Shown here: positions 3,979-12,101 of the stretch, piece by piece | Layout: every line of letters begins with the position of its first letter | Position numbering within the stretch: the stretch's first letter is position 1 | Assembly (NCBI GenBank): GCA_035287045.1 | Contig: DATECF010000141.1 | Span: forward strand, 1-19,104 | DNA from: JACPAP01 sp035287045 | Lineage (GTDB): Bacteria > Gemmatimonadota > Gemmatimonadetes > Gemmatimonadales > GWC2-71-9 | Length of the DNA: 19,104 nucleotides | Reading direction: 5' to 3' | Position numbers and translations under genes: made by a program | Notes under the pieces: generated by a model | Seen by the model: only the letters and a program-made list of their open reading frames with translations | What the model was told of the DNA's origin: nothing | Database searches by the model: none

Positions 3979-6957
3979 CTAGTTCCGGCCCTCTCCGGTC
4001 AATCGCGCCAGCGCCTGCCGCACCTTGTCCACCTCCGGCTTGAGCGCCGGCTCGGGATCGCGCCGCAACGCCAGATACCGGGTGTATGCGTCAATCGCTT
4101 GCTCGCGCTGGCCCGCCAGCTCGGACAGCCGCCCGGCTTCGCGGTAGTGGGTGGACAGGAAGGGTGTGTAGGTGAAGAAGTAACGGAACCGTCTCGCCGC
4201 CGCGGCCGCTCGGGCATATTCGCCCCGGGCCTCCAACAGCCGCGCCATCGCCAGGTTCTCCCAGCTCATGGTCCGATAGGGCAGCGTGAGCAACGTCCGG
4301 TCCAGCTCGTCAATCAGCCTGCCCGCGTCGCTCCGCCCGGCCCGCTGCGCCACCGCCGCCTCGATCACCGCCGCGCACACCTGGGCCAGGTTGGGCGGCC
4401 AGGTGGGGTCGCGGTTGGCGGTCACCTCACGCGCCCGGCGAGCCGCCGTGGCGGCGGCGCCCACGTCACCGTGCTCCAGGCGCCAGAGCGCGAGTGCACA
4501 CCGGCTTTCGGGCGGCTGGTTGTCGCCGCGCTCGGCGGCCGTGGCCAACCGGGCGGCGGCGCGCCGCGCCTGTGCCGTGTCGCCGTCCCAGAACAGCCCG
4601 AACATGACCCGCCCCGCATCCACCGGTATCTCCGCGTTCGGCGAGATCTGATCGAAATTGCCGTTCGCTTCCTGGGGCCGCCCCATGTCCAGCGCGAGCA
4701 ACCCCTGGTTGAGCGCCACGAAGTCGCGGTCTCCCTGGCGCACCGCGCGGCGCCGCAGGCGGGCGATCGCCTCGCGCGCTTCCGCCGTGTGCTCGGTCAA
4801 GAAGGGGACCGAGAAGGCCACCATCGAGATGCCGTCGAGGTCGCCTTGCAGTGAGTCGGTCATCAGGCGCAGGGCGCGGTCCCGCAGCGCGGTATCCCCC
4901 AGGAACACGCCCGCGAACCACTGCTCGGCGGCGCTGCGCCAGGGGTTGCCCATGGCGGCGATCTGGCGCGGCAAGAGGCGTCGCACCTCCGCCGTGTCCT
5001 GGCGATAGGCCGCGAGCAGCGTCAGGTGCTGCAGGATGCCGGACTGCATCGAGTCCAGCCGTAAGGCGCGCTGCAACGCTTGCTCCGCGCGGCCCAGCGG
5101 GTCGTCCTGGCCCAGGAGCGCACCGTCGTGAAACAGGTCGTCGCCGTAGTAGTACCAGGCTTCCGCCCGGTCGGGTGCTACCACGGTGGCCTGCTGCGCC
5201 GCCTGGAGGTGCGCGACCCGGGCGTCCGGATCGGGACCGTTGGGGCCGATGATGGCGGTCACCAACGCGCGGTCGCGCGCGCTCAACAGCTCGCGGTTGC
5301 GCCAGGCGGTGCGCTGGGCCAGGCCGATCGTGGCCGGCGTGGCGCTGCCGATCCATCCGTTGGCGCCGATCAGCCCCGCGCCCGCCAGCGCGAAGTTGCT
5401 GTCGTTCTGCAACGCCTCGGTGTAGCGGTTCACCGCGTCCCCGAATTGGCCCAGGCGATAATGTGCCTGGCCACGCAGGTAGGCGCGCAGCGCCACCAGC
5501 GAGTTGGTGGTGAGGCTGGCGCTCTGATCCGCCGCCATACCTTCGCTCTGCGCCAGGAGCTGCCCCACCAGGCGTGGCACCAGGTGGAGCAGGCTGTCGG
5601 CGGGCCCTTCCACGGTGGCCTGAATGGGGGCCCCGCCTCCGCGCACGCCGGCCAGCGTGGCCCGGAACACCAGGCGCGACTCGGTGCCCACCACCGAGCC
5701 GGTGAGCAGCCGGCCGGCGCCGAGCGAGCGGGCCAGCGCGAGCTGGTCCGCTTCGGTGAGGTCGCTGGATTCCGAGGCGCCGCGAGCGCGCCAGGCGCTG
5801 ATCGCGGCCGCCGGGTCGGCGGCGCGGGCGGTGCCGCCTTCGCCGGTCAAGTAGGTGGCGATCATGTCCACCATGCCCTCGCGCAGGTCGGCCATTGAGC
5901 CCTCGCCGCCCACCACCCGGAACGGCAGCACCGCCACCAGATTGGGATCGGCCGGCGGGCCGCCGCCGGTCCACGGCGCCCACACCACGATGGCCGCGAC
6001 CACCGCGAGGGCGGCGGCGCCCATGCCGGCGACGCGCGGCTCAATCGCCAGACGCCGGGCCGCGCGCGCCGGGCTCACCGGAGGCACACCGGTGGTGGGC
6101 GTCACCCCGCCGCTCGGCGTGGCGATCCCCTCCAGCCGGGTCACCAGCTCCTCGGCCGACTGCCAACGGTCCGCCGGCTTCTTTTGCAGGCAGCGCATGA
6201 TCAGCTCGGCGAGCGGCTGGGGCACCGTGTCGCGCCGTACCGTTACCGGCGCGGGGGCCTCCGTCACGTGGGCCGAGAGAATCTGCTGGGCGTTGCTGCC
6301 CGAGAACGGCGGCTCGCCCGTCAGGATCTCGTAGGCCAGCACACCGAACGCGTAGATGTCCACCCGATGGTCGAGGTTGGGGTCGGCCACCGCCTGCTCC
6401 GGCGCCATGTACGCCGGCGTGCCCAGGGCCACGCCCGCGGTGGTGACGCCGTGGCGGCCGGTGGCCTCGCTCACCGCCTTGGCGACCCCGAAGTCCGCGA
6501 CCATGGCGTGGCGGTCGGCCAACAGGACGTTGTCCGGCTTGATGTCGCGATGCACCACGCCCTGCGCGTGCGCCTTGGCCAGCGCGTCGGCCACGTCGCG
6601 GAGGATGCGGACGGCGTCCGCCACCGGGAGCTCGCCCTGCCGGGTGAGCCGGTGCCGCAGGGATTCTCCCTCCACGTACGGCATGACGTAGAACAGGAAG
6701 CCGCCGGCCTCGCCGGAGTCGTACAGCGGCAGGATGTGCGGGTGCTGGAGCCGGGCGGCGATCTCGATCTCGCGCAGGAACCGCTCGGGGCCCACGCTCT
6801 GGGTCAAGTCGGGGCGCAGGACTTTGACGGCCACCTTGCGGCGGTGCCGCACGTCCTCGGCGAGATAGACGGTGGCCATGCCGCCCGCGCCCAGCTCACG
6901 CTCGACGGTGTACCGCCCGGCCAGGGCGGTGCGGAGGGCTTCGATGGGGTCGGGCAT
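3979..6957 (-). CDS. Receptor-type Ser/Thr protein kinase with TPR output domain
   Basis: This is a 992-aa membrane kinase. The Hanks-type kinase domain spans residues 16-276: Gly-rich loop GAGGMATV (23-30), Lys45 in VAVKVL, Glu63, HRDIKPDN (136-143), DFG (155-157) and APE (185-187), all intact. A Pro/Thr-rich linker leads to one transmembrane helix (about 309-328). The outer part begins with VAVLPFRVVGG, resembling the FlgO/adenylate-cyclase-associated fold, then DLREGMVDMIATYL and a GRLLTGSV strand. TPR-like helical repeats fill residues of about 490-985. This design is common in Gemmatimonadota and Acidobacteria, and the signal sensed is unknown. The ATG at 6957 has no Shine-Dalgarno; a TATCTTTG box lies 4 nt upstream, so the transcript may be leaderless. 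Confidence 0.93.
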   Translation of the reverse strand: MPDPIEALRTALAGRYTVERELGAGGMATVYLAEDVRHRRKVAVKVLRPDLTQSVGPERFLREIEIAARLQHPHILPLYDSGEAGGFLFYVMPYVEGESLRHRLTRQGELPVADAVRILRDVADALAKAHAQGVVHRDIKPDNVLLADRHAMVADFGVAKAVSEATGRHGVTTAGVALGTPAYMAPEQAVADPNLDHRVDIYAFGVLAYEILTGEPPFSGSNAQQILSAHVTEAPAPVTVRRDTVPQPLAELIMRCLQKKPADRWQSAEELVTRLEGIATPSGGVTPTTGVPPVSPARAARRLAIEPRVAGMGAAALAVVAAIVVWAPWTGGGPPADPNLVAVLPFRVVGGEGSMADLREGMVDMIATYLTGEGGTARAADPAAAISAWRARGASESSDLTEADQLALARSLGAGRLLTGSVVGTESRLVFRATLAGVRGGGAPIQATVEGPADSLLHLVPRLVGQLLAQSEGMAADQSASLTTNSLVALRAYLRGQAHYRLGQFGDAVNRYTEALQNDSNFALAGAGLIGANGWIGSATPATIGLAQRTAWRNRELLSARDRALVTAIIGPNGPDPDARVAHLQAAQQATVVAPDRAEAWYYYGDDLFHDGALLGQDDPLGRAEQALQRALRLDSMQSGILQHLTLLAAYRQDTAEVRRLLPRQIAAMGNPWRSAAEQWFAGVFLGDTALRDRALRLMTDSLQGDLDGISMVAFSVPFLTEHTAEAREAIARLRRRAVRQGDRDFVALNQGLLALDMGRPQEANGNFDQISPNAEIPVDAGRVMFGLFWDGDTAQARRAAARLATAAERGDNQPPESRCALALWRLEHGDVGAAATAARRAREVTANRDPTWPPNLAQVCAAVIEAAVAQRAGRSDAGRLIDELDRTLLTLPYRTMSWENLAMARLLEARGEYARAAAAARRFRYFFTYTPFLSTHYREAGRLSELAGQREQAIDAYTRYLALRRDPEPALKPEVDKVRQALARLTGEGRN

Positions 6958-6961
6958 CGCG

Positions 6962-6969
6962 CAAAGATA
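6962..6969 (-). promoter_or_regulatory. TAnnTTTG-type -7 box before the kinase gene
   Basis: On the minus strand TATCTTTG ends 4 nt before the kinase ATG. It matches the TAnnTTTG box known from Bacteroidetes promoters. The partner TTTG near -33 is not visible, and a plain TATCTT -10 box is an equal alternative. Confidence 0.35.
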
Positions 6970-7032
6970 GGGGCGGAGGAACGGCCGGGCGAGTTTTTAC
7001 CCCTGCCCCGCTCGGCCGAGGAGCGTCAGATT

Positions 7033-7206
7033 ATGGGCATGCCGGAAACCGCACGCCGATGGACCGCGGACATGGTCCGCGCCCTGCCGGACGACGGCAA
7101 CCGCTACGAGGTCATTGACGGGGAGCTGTTCGTGACCCCGGACCCCGCCAGGGCACCGCTCGAGATCGACTTGCCCGCCTTCTTCAAAGAGGTGCTGGAC
7201 GACTGA
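7033..7206 (+). pseudogene. Uma2 (DUF820) protein with internal deletion
   Basis: A 57-aa frame starts at the ATG at 7033 after GAGGAG (7018-7023). Residues 1-40 match the Uma2 N-terminus (RRWTADMVRALPDDGNRY then EVIDGELFVTP). The last 16 residues (PLEIDLPAFFKEVLDD) match the typical Uma2 C-terminal tail. The whole middle, about 130 residues with the PD-(D/E)XK nuclease core (normally P-D-x-x-V and E-V-x-S motifs), is missing, with the frame kept. Uma2 proteins are putative nucleases of uncertain role that spread in many copies. This copy cannot be catalytically active. Confidence 0.7.
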
Positions 7207-7220
7207 CGGCGTCCGGGTCC

Positions 7221-7493
7221 ATGTCGCGAGCATTCATCAAGGAAGACGCCGGTGGCCCCGAGCCCCGCTACCATCTCCCGGCACGGGAGGACCCCGGGTT
7301 CGACTCGGCGGCCGCCTGGGCGTTGATTGAAGGCGCCAACGCGGGCGACTCGCTGAGCGCCGAGGAGGCCACCGGCTATCGCTGGGGTGAGCCCAGACTC
7401 CGGCCCCACGTCGAACGCATCCTGGGAGAGGCCAGGCGCGACGGCAACGAGCGGCTGGAGCAGCTAGCGGAGCGGTTCCTGCGGGTCGGCTGA
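7221..7493 (+). CDS. Conserved small hypothetical protein
   Basis: This is a 90-aa soluble protein with no signal peptide or membrane segment. It reads MSRAFIKEDAGGPEPRYHLP at the start, then an alanine-rich helix (FDSAAAWALIEGANAGDS), the motif SAEEATGYRWGEPRL and a C-terminal amphipathic helix ending LAERFLRVG. The MSRAFxKED opening and the TGYxWG motif recall small proteins, and N-terminal regions of GreA/GreB-like factors, in related phyla; this is from memory and not proof. The start is chosen because it matches that opening, although the ribosome binding site is weak. Its 3' end overlaps a minus-strand frame by 30 nt. Function is unknown. Confidence 0.7.
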   Translation: MSRAFIKEDAGGPEPRYHLPAREDPGFDSAAAWALIEGANAGDSLSAEEATGYRWGEPRLRPHVERILGEARRDGNERLEQLAERFLRVG

Positions 7494-7715
7494 GGGTCCG
7501 TAGGCGTACGCCGCGATCGCTATCCATCGTCTTCCCGGTCTCACCCATGGCGTGAGCGCCGCGAGAGCCAGCACCACGACGCACAGGCCGGTCAGCCAAA
7601 CGGCGAACGAAAACGACGGTGGGAACGGCAGCCCGCCCAGGGACTCCCGAATGCGCGCCGCGGAGGGGTTGTACCAGGAGAGGAAGTCGTGGGCCGCAGG
7701 TCCGCCAGGCCTCAC
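7464..7715 (-). CDS. Small single-helix membrane protein coupled to the M55 gene
   Basis: The frame starts with a GTG at 7715 that overlaps the M55 stop in GTGA, a classic coupling arrangement. The 83-aa product has an N-terminal soluble part (HDFLSWYNPSAARIRESLGG), one strong hydrophobic segment (about residues 37-60, FSFAVWLTGLCVVVLALAAL then TPWV) followed by positive residues RPGRR, and a short tail. I do not recognise the family. It may be a genuine small membrane protein or the leftover C-terminus of a larger one. The 3' 30 nt overlap the convergent 90-aa gene, which lowers confidence. Confidence 0.45.
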   Translation of the reverse strand: MRPGGPAAHDFLSWYNPSAARIRESLGGLPFPPSFSFAVWLTGLCVVVLALAALTPWVRPGRRWIAIAAYAYGPSADPQEPLR

Positions 7716-8575
7716 TGCTGCAAATGCCGGTAAAGCACCCGGATCATCCGATACGCCGCCGGATAATTGGGCGTGCTGAATCCCACCGTCGAGTAGCCCT
7801 GGCGCCTCACCCCCGGTATGCCCTCGGCGATCTCCGCGTAGATCGGCGTGGAATACTCCAGCTCCACCGTCACGGGCCGCGTGACCGCCGCCGGCCGCGG
7901 CAGCGGGCCCCGGAGCGCCCGCTCCACGCCGCGTTGAATGGCGGCCTGGGCCGAGTCGGATGACATGGTGACCACCGCCCGGTTCCAGATGCCGGTCTTG
8001 GTCGCCACCCCCACCACACCCGGTACCAGATCCCGCTGCTGCGCGATCGCCAGGCTGTCGCCGCTGATGAACGCCACCGGCACGCCGTACCACGCGGCGT
8101 ACAGCGTGTTCATCCCGCCCTCGCCCAGCGACGCGCCGTTGATCCGCAAGTCCGCGACGATGCCGGACCCGGTGTGGGCCGCGAATCCGCCGGGACTGTT
8201 CGCCTTCCCGTGGAAGCCCACGAACAGCACCGCGCTGAAGGAGCTGTCCAGGCCCTGCATCATGCCGAAGGGCTTGAGCGCGCCACGGATCAGTGTCACC
8301 CGCGGGTCGAGCTGATCCTGCAACAGGTTGGTGTGGGACCCGTGCGCGTCGTTCACCACCACGCGGACGGCACCGGCGTTGAACGCGCCGGCTATCGCCG
8401 CGTTCACTTCGCGAGTCATGAAGCGCGGGCCCAGGGGATCGTCCGTCGAGCTCAAGCCGGAGATCCCCTCCATGTCCGCCGAGATGTAGACCGAGAGCGG
8501 CCGCTGCTGGGCGCTCAAGGTGTTGCCCGCCTGGCACCCGATGGCCAGCGCGAATGCCACGATCCCTCGCATCAT
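7712..8575 (-). CDS. Secreted M55-family D-aminopeptidase (DppA-like)
   Basis: This is 287 aa from the ATG at 8575, placed 6 nt after AGGGAG; longer extensions lack a ribosome binding site. Residues 1-22 form a signal peptide, with a possible lipoprotein site at Cys14 (LAIGC) or cleavage near LSA-QQ. The metal and catalytic residues of M55 are all visible by alignment to B. subtilis DppA: Asp34 and Glu36 in SADMEGISG, His78 in NDAHGS, His122 in VGFHGKA, His134 in AAHTGSG and Glu152 in LGEGG. M55 enzymes are zinc aminopeptidases that release D-amino acids from short peptides, so this one probably acts in the periplasm on D-Ala or other peptides. It follows the DUF2779 gene by 26 nt on the same strand. 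Confidence 0.92.
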   Translation of the reverse strand: MMRGIVAFALAIGCQAGNTLSAQQRPLSVYISADMEGISGLSSTDDPLGPRFMTREVNAAIAGAFNAGAVRVVVNDAHGSHTNLLQDQLDPRVTLIRGALKPFGMMQGLDSSFSAVLFVGFHGKANSPGGFAAHTGSGIVADLRINGASLGEGGMNTLYAAWYGVPVAFISGDSLAIAQQRDLVPGVVGVATKTGIWNRAVVTMSSDSAQAAIQRGVERALRGPLPRPAAVTRPVTVELEYSTPIYAEIAEGIPGVRRQGYSTVGFSTPNYPAAYRMIRVLYRHLQQ

Positions 8576-8601
8576 GATGTGCTCCCTGTGGTGTCCGGAG
8601 G

Positions 8602-10095
8602 TCACGCCTGCCGCGAAAGCTCCCGCAACCGATCCACCAACCTGACCATGGCCCAGGTGTCCCGCTCGCAATACGCCAGCAGATCGCGTCTCAGCTGATC
8701 GCGGTCCTCCACAAGATGCGCCACGAACAGCAGCCGCGCGATCTCCACGCTGGCCACCTGCCCGTCCACGATCGCCAGGTCGTCATACGTGAGGTCCGGC
8801 ACCAGCGGGCTCAAGATGTATTTCAAGGAAAAGCTGCCCTGGAAGCCCGGGTGATACACGTGGTTCCGGACAATCGGCAGCAGGTCCACCAGCTTCGCTG
8901 CCAGCGCCTGCAGGTCGTCCGCGAAGGCCGGCACCTGGTCCGCCAGCTCGTTGATCCGCGTCCGCTCGAAATGCGAGTACATCACGATGCGCTCGGCGCC
9001 ACGCGTGGCCCCGAGCATCCGCTCCACCAGCTCGGGCCGGGGATCTCCCGGGCCCTCCGCCAGGTAGGCGTGGTGCGTGAAGTCCGTTGACTGCTGATGG
9101 CTGTGCGCGGCTTCCCGCTGTTCGTGATAGCTGAACTGCACCACCGTCTGCTGCCACGGCTTGAGCCCGTCCCACACCGGTACCGCGCGCTGAATGGTTT
9201 CGAAATCCAGGTACCCGAGCCGCGCACCCCCCAACGCGTCCTCCATCGCTTTCTTCAAGCCGGGCTCGACGATCGTCTCGCCCTGCTTCAACGCCAGGAG
9301 CTGGCGCCGTGCGGCGTCCGGCAGCTTCTCGGTTTCGGGAATGTCCCACACCGAGTGAACGCCCTGCGTCATGAACGCGCAGGTGCGCTTGGGGCCGTTG
9401 TTGTAGAGCGTGGAGATGTGATGGGGATCGTCCGGCCAGCAGCGATCGTGAAACGGGCACTCGCGCGGCTCAAAGCAGTGGAGCCCGATCTCCACGCTCG
9501 GCAGCGTGCCCTTCAAGGCCGCGAGCTGCCCGGCGATGAGCCCAGGCACCTGCGGCAAGAACGCCTCCACCGGCGCGGTCACGTCTTCGCGCACGAACAG
9601 ATCTCCCTGATCCGGATACCGGAACTCCCGGTTCAGGTGCAGGATCTCCACCTTCCGGACGTCCACCTTGCAGCGTCGCAGCACGTGGGTCTGGATCGCG
9701 GCGTCGGGGATGTGATCGTCCTTGAGGTGCGAGGACGATTTCACCTCGATCAGGGTGTACGCGTCGCGCTCCTTGAGCAGGATGTCCACCGCCACCAGGA
9801 CCCCGTCCGCCGAGAACACCCCTTCCAGGATGGCGGGCGTGCCGAAATCGATCGCGAACCTGGTGGCCTCGACGCGGCTCTCATCAGCGCCGTAGGGAAT
9901 GAGCATGGCCCCGGGGAACCGCTCGCGGGCGAGCTCGGTCACGTGGCGGCCCTGATCGAAGCGATCCTTGAGCACCTTGGTGGGCGTGAGCTCCGGCGCC
10001 TGCGGCTCGCGCACCGTCCACCACAGCAGCTTGTGACACTGCCAGCCTTTGACGAATCGCGACTTGGTGAGGGGAGCCGGGAAGATGTCGCGCAT
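8602..10095 (-). CDS. DUF2779 nuclease (Cas4-like plus DEDD exonuclease)
   Basis: This is a 497-aa two-domain protein. The N-terminal part (about 1-225) is a PD-(D/E)XK nuclease: Glu91, Asp104 in AVDILL and ExK at 117-119 (IEVKSSSH). One cysteine at 20 and three at 207, 213 and 219 (HCFEPRECPFHDRCW) match the split 4Fe-4S cluster of Cas4/AddB proteins. The C-terminal part (about 293-495) resembles DUF2779/DnaQ-type exonucleases: DFE at 297-299, a SHFERTRINEL helix, GSFSLKYILSPLVPDLTYDDL and YCERDT with Asp479. It therefore probably processes DNA ends. No cas genes are nearby. The start is the ATG at 10095; there is no Shine-Dalgarno, but TAACCT lies 6 nt upstream, so it could be leaderless. 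Confidence 0.88.
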   Translation of the reverse strand: MRDIFPAPLTKSRFVKGWQCHKLLWWTVREPQAPELTPTKVLKDRFDQGRHVTELARERFPGAMLIPYGADESRVEATRFAIDFGTPAILEGVFSADGVLVAVDILLKERDAYTLIEVKSSSHLKDDHIPDAAIQTHVLRRCKVDVRKVEILHLNREFRYPDQGDLFVREDVTAPVEAFLPQVPGLIAGQLAALKGTLPSVEIGLHCFEPRECPFHDRCWPDDPHHISTLYNNGPKRTCAFMTQGVHSVWDIPETEKLPDAARRQLLALKQGETIVEPGLKKAMEDALGGARLGYLDFETIQRAVPVWDGLKPWQQTVVQFSYHEQREAAHSHQQSTDFTHHAYLAEGPGDPRPELVERMLGATRGAERIVMYSHFERTRINELADQVPAFADDLQALAAKLVDLLPIVRNHVYHPGFQGSFSLKYILSPLVPDLTYDDLAIVDGQVASVEIARLLFVAHLVEDRDQLRRDLLAYCERDTWAMVRLVDRLRELSRQA

Positions 10096-10152
10096 GGGGG
10101 GAGGTTAGCGCCCGGCCGCGCGCGGAAACAGGGCGCCTGGTTCGTGCGCGCA

Positions 10153-10181
10153 TTGCCAACCGGGCCACATGGCGGTATCTG
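10153..10181 (+). promoter_or_regulatory. Promoter of the TPR lipoprotein gene
   Basis: TTGCCA (10153-10158) and TATCTG (10176-10181) with a 17-nt spacer lie in the divergent gap. The start point would be near 10188, about 30 nt before the ATG. Confidence 0.5.
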
Positions 10182-10218
10182 GTAGCCTGACCTCAGCGCT
10201 CTCACGGAGATCCAGCCC

Positions 10219-11070
10219 ATGTCCAGCCGAAGCCCCTTCGGGTCCCTGGCGACCCTCGCCGTCGTCTGCGCCACGTACGCCGGCTGTGCCGAGCGGCCCG
10301 CCGCGATGACGGTCCAGTACCGCTCGCCGACCGGTGTCGAGTATCTGGCTTTGCCTGGCGACAGCGCGCTGGCGGCGGCGGAGGCGGCGCTCGCCGCCGC
10401 GCCGCGCGACGTGGACAGCGTCATCCGGTTGGGACTGAGCCAGTCCGGGCGACGCCAGTTCCGGGAAGCCATCGCGACGTTCACCCGGGGGATCGAGGTG
10501 GCGCCCAACCACGCGGTGATGTACCGGTGGCGCGGGCATCGCTACCTCTCGGTGCGGGTGCTCGACAGCGCCCGCGCCGATCTGGAACGCGGGCTGGCGC
10601 TGGACTCGAACCTGTACGGCTGCTGGTATCATCTCGGCATCGTGAAATACGTGACCGGCGACTTCGATGGGGCGGCTGCGGCCTTTGCCCGAGCGCTCCC
10701 CCTGGCGCCTGACGCCGGCGAGCGCGCCGGGTCGATTGACTGGTCCTGGATGTCGCTGTCACGTGCCGGCCGCGCCGCCCAGGCGCAAGCGGTGCTGGAC
10801 CAGAACGCCGACTCGCTGCCGGTGGAAAACGCCTACACTCGGCGGCTTCGGCTGTACCGGGGCGGGATAACCCCCGATCAGTTGATCACCACCGCCGACA
10901 CCGAGGGCGTCCAGGTGGCCACGCTGAGCTATGGACTGGGCAACTGGTACCTGGTGCGGGGCGACACCGCGCGGGCCCGCGAGTGGTTTGAGCGATCGGT
11001 GCAATCGGACGGGTGGCCCGCCTTCGGGTTCATCGCGGCGGAAGCGGAGCTGCAGCGACTCGCGAGATAG
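10219..11070 (+). CDS. TPR-repeat lipoprotein
   Basis: This is 283 aa from the ATG at 10219, with ACGGAG about 9 nt upstream. Residues 1-23 are a lipoprotein signal with a Cys23 lipobox (ATYAGC), so the protein is probably anchored in the periplasm or outer membrane. Residues of about 45-175 contain TPR-like helix pairs: a first repeat around VIRLGLSQSGRRQFREAIAT, a second around YRWRGHRYLSVRVLDSARAD and a third around YHLGIVKYVTGDFDGAAAAF. A final pair lies near the C-terminus (LSYGLGNWYLVRGDTARARE). It is a protein-interaction scaffold of unknown partner. The gene stands alone between a divergent nuclease gene and a shared hairpin terminator. Confidence 0.85.
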   Translation: MSSRSPFGSLATLAVVCATYAGCAERPAAMTVQYRSPTGVEYLALPGDSALAAAEAALAAAPRDVDSVIRLGLSQSGRRQFREAIATFTRGIEVAPNHAVMYRWRGHRYLSVRVLDSARADLERGLALDSNLYGCWYHLGIVKYVTGDFDGAAAAFARALPLAPDAGERAGSIDWSWMSLSRAGRAAQAQAVLDQNADSLPVENAYTRRLRLYRGGITPDQLITTADTEGVQVATLSYGLGNWYLVRGDTARAREWFERSVQSDGWPAFGFIAAEAELQRLAR

Positions 11071-11095
11071 ACCGGGAATAGGCCGGCACCGAAAG

Positions 11096-11125
11096 CCAAG
11101 GGCGAGCCACTCGGCTCGCCCTTGG
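11096..11125. terminator. Bidirectional hairpin between convergent genes
   Basis: A perfect 13-bp stem (11096-11108 with 11113-11125) with a 4-nt ACTC loop lies 26 nt after the TPR gene stop and 47 nt beyond the stop of the convergent gene. There is no strong U-run; the stem CCAAGGGCGAGCC is very stable. Confidence 0.65.
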
Positions 11126-11171
11126 TGTTGGTGACCCTGCCCCCGGGTCAGCGGTCCCGGCGTTGGGACCT

Positions 11172-11885
11172 TCAGGTTCCCAACAGCTGCGCCAGCGCGT
11201 CCAACCGCTCGGTCCAGAACTGCTTCATCCGGTTGGCGGCCTCCTTGCTCGGCAGCTTCCCGTGCTGGACGGCCACCTGGGCCTTGGACCGCGCCTTGGA
11301 GAGAAACCCCACCTGGACCGGGCTGCCGTCTTCCCAGGTGATCCGGAGATACTTGTTGGGCGTGGCCGACCGCACCGCGAGCGTCACGCCCGAAAGCCAC
11401 CGCGATCGCTGGCGCGGCTGACTGAATGCCCGGTACAACTTGGTGAGCGATACCGGCATGGTGCGGCTCTTGGTGGCTTCGTAGTGGCCCGAGCGCCGCT
11501 GACCGATCTCCCGGATGCCCTTAATGCGCTCGTACCCCACGGTCACGGTCTGGGCCCACCACCGGTCAACCTTGTACTTCTGGTGCACGTATTTGGCGAT
11601 TTCGCGGTGGGGCCACTGGTAGGCGTTGACGTAATCCAGCGCCCAGACCCAGCGGTCCCAGGTGCAGCCGGTCTTGGCTTTGATGGCCTCGTCGCTCTTG
11701 CCGGCGAGCTTGGCGAAGTCGGCGGCCGAAGCGGCACGGGCGGCAGGAAGAAGACCCGCCACTCCATCATCTTCTGCCGCTCCTGCCGCCTTCTTCAGCA
11801 GATTCGCCCGCGCCGACGTATACGCCTCGCCCGTCTTGACCATACGAGCGCGAACCAGGCGCTTGAGGTCTTTATTGATAGGCAT
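11172..11885 (-). CDS. DUF4287-type protein, C-terminal region uncharacterised
   Basis: This is a 237-aa cytoplasmic protein from the ATG at 11885, with AAGGA placed 8 nt upstream. Residues 1-35 (MPINKDLKRLVRARM then KTGEAYTSARANLL) form the short basic helix-turn-helix-like opening seen in many proteins of this group. Residues of about 62-112 look like DUF4287: SDEAIKAKTGCTWDRWVWAL, then HREIAKYVHQKY and the WWAQTVTVGYERIKG motif. The C-terminal half (about 125-235) has alternating strands (LYRAF, VTLAVRS, LRITWEDGSPVQVGF) and a closing helix (EAANRMKQFWTERLDALAQL), reminiscent of an AHSA1/SRPBCC fold. Its function is not known, and no neighbour explains it. Confidence 0.7.
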   Translation of the reverse strand: MPINKDLKRLVRARMVKTGEAYTSARANLLKKAAGAAEDDGVAGLLPAARAASAADFAKLAGKSDEAIKAKTGCTWDRWVWALDYVNAYQWPHREIAKYVHQKYKVDRWWAQTVTVGYERIKGIREIGQRRSGHYEATKSRTMPVSLTKLYRAFSQPRQRSRWLSGVTLAVRSATPNKYLRITWEDGSPVQVGFLSKARSKAQVAVQHGKLPSKEAANRMKQFWTERLDALAQLLGT

Positions 11886-12003
11886 GGATGCCGTCCTTTG
11901 CAGTCAGGCCACGGCAACGTACCCCCCAGCGGCAACGAACCGCGGCGACGCAAAGGTTGTCCTGCAGAGCGATCCGGGAGTTTGCCCCCCTTTGCCTCAC
12001 AGG

Positions 12004-12024
12004 GGCCCTCGCTGGGGGAGGGCC
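12004..12024 (-). terminator. Weak hairpin downstream of the carrier gene
   Basis: GGCCCTC (12004-12010) pairs with GAGGGCC (12018-12024) around a 7-nt loop, about 80 nt beyond the dicarboxylate carrier stop. There is no U-run. The rest of the 216-nt gap (11886-12101) shows nothing I can support. Confidence 0.3.
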
Positions 12025-12101
12025 GACGAGGTTGGGCGTGGATCACCGCCTGCTGCTACGATGTGGCGCTTTGGCGGGATCGTCAAGAGGACCCTGCTTC
12101 C

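Noticed and set aside
4466..5983. A 505-codon minus-strand frame inside the kinase gene
   Set aside because: It is an Arg/Gly/Ala-rich alternate frame of the kinase output region with no domain; the kinase frame has all catalytic motifs and continuous TPR-like repeats.
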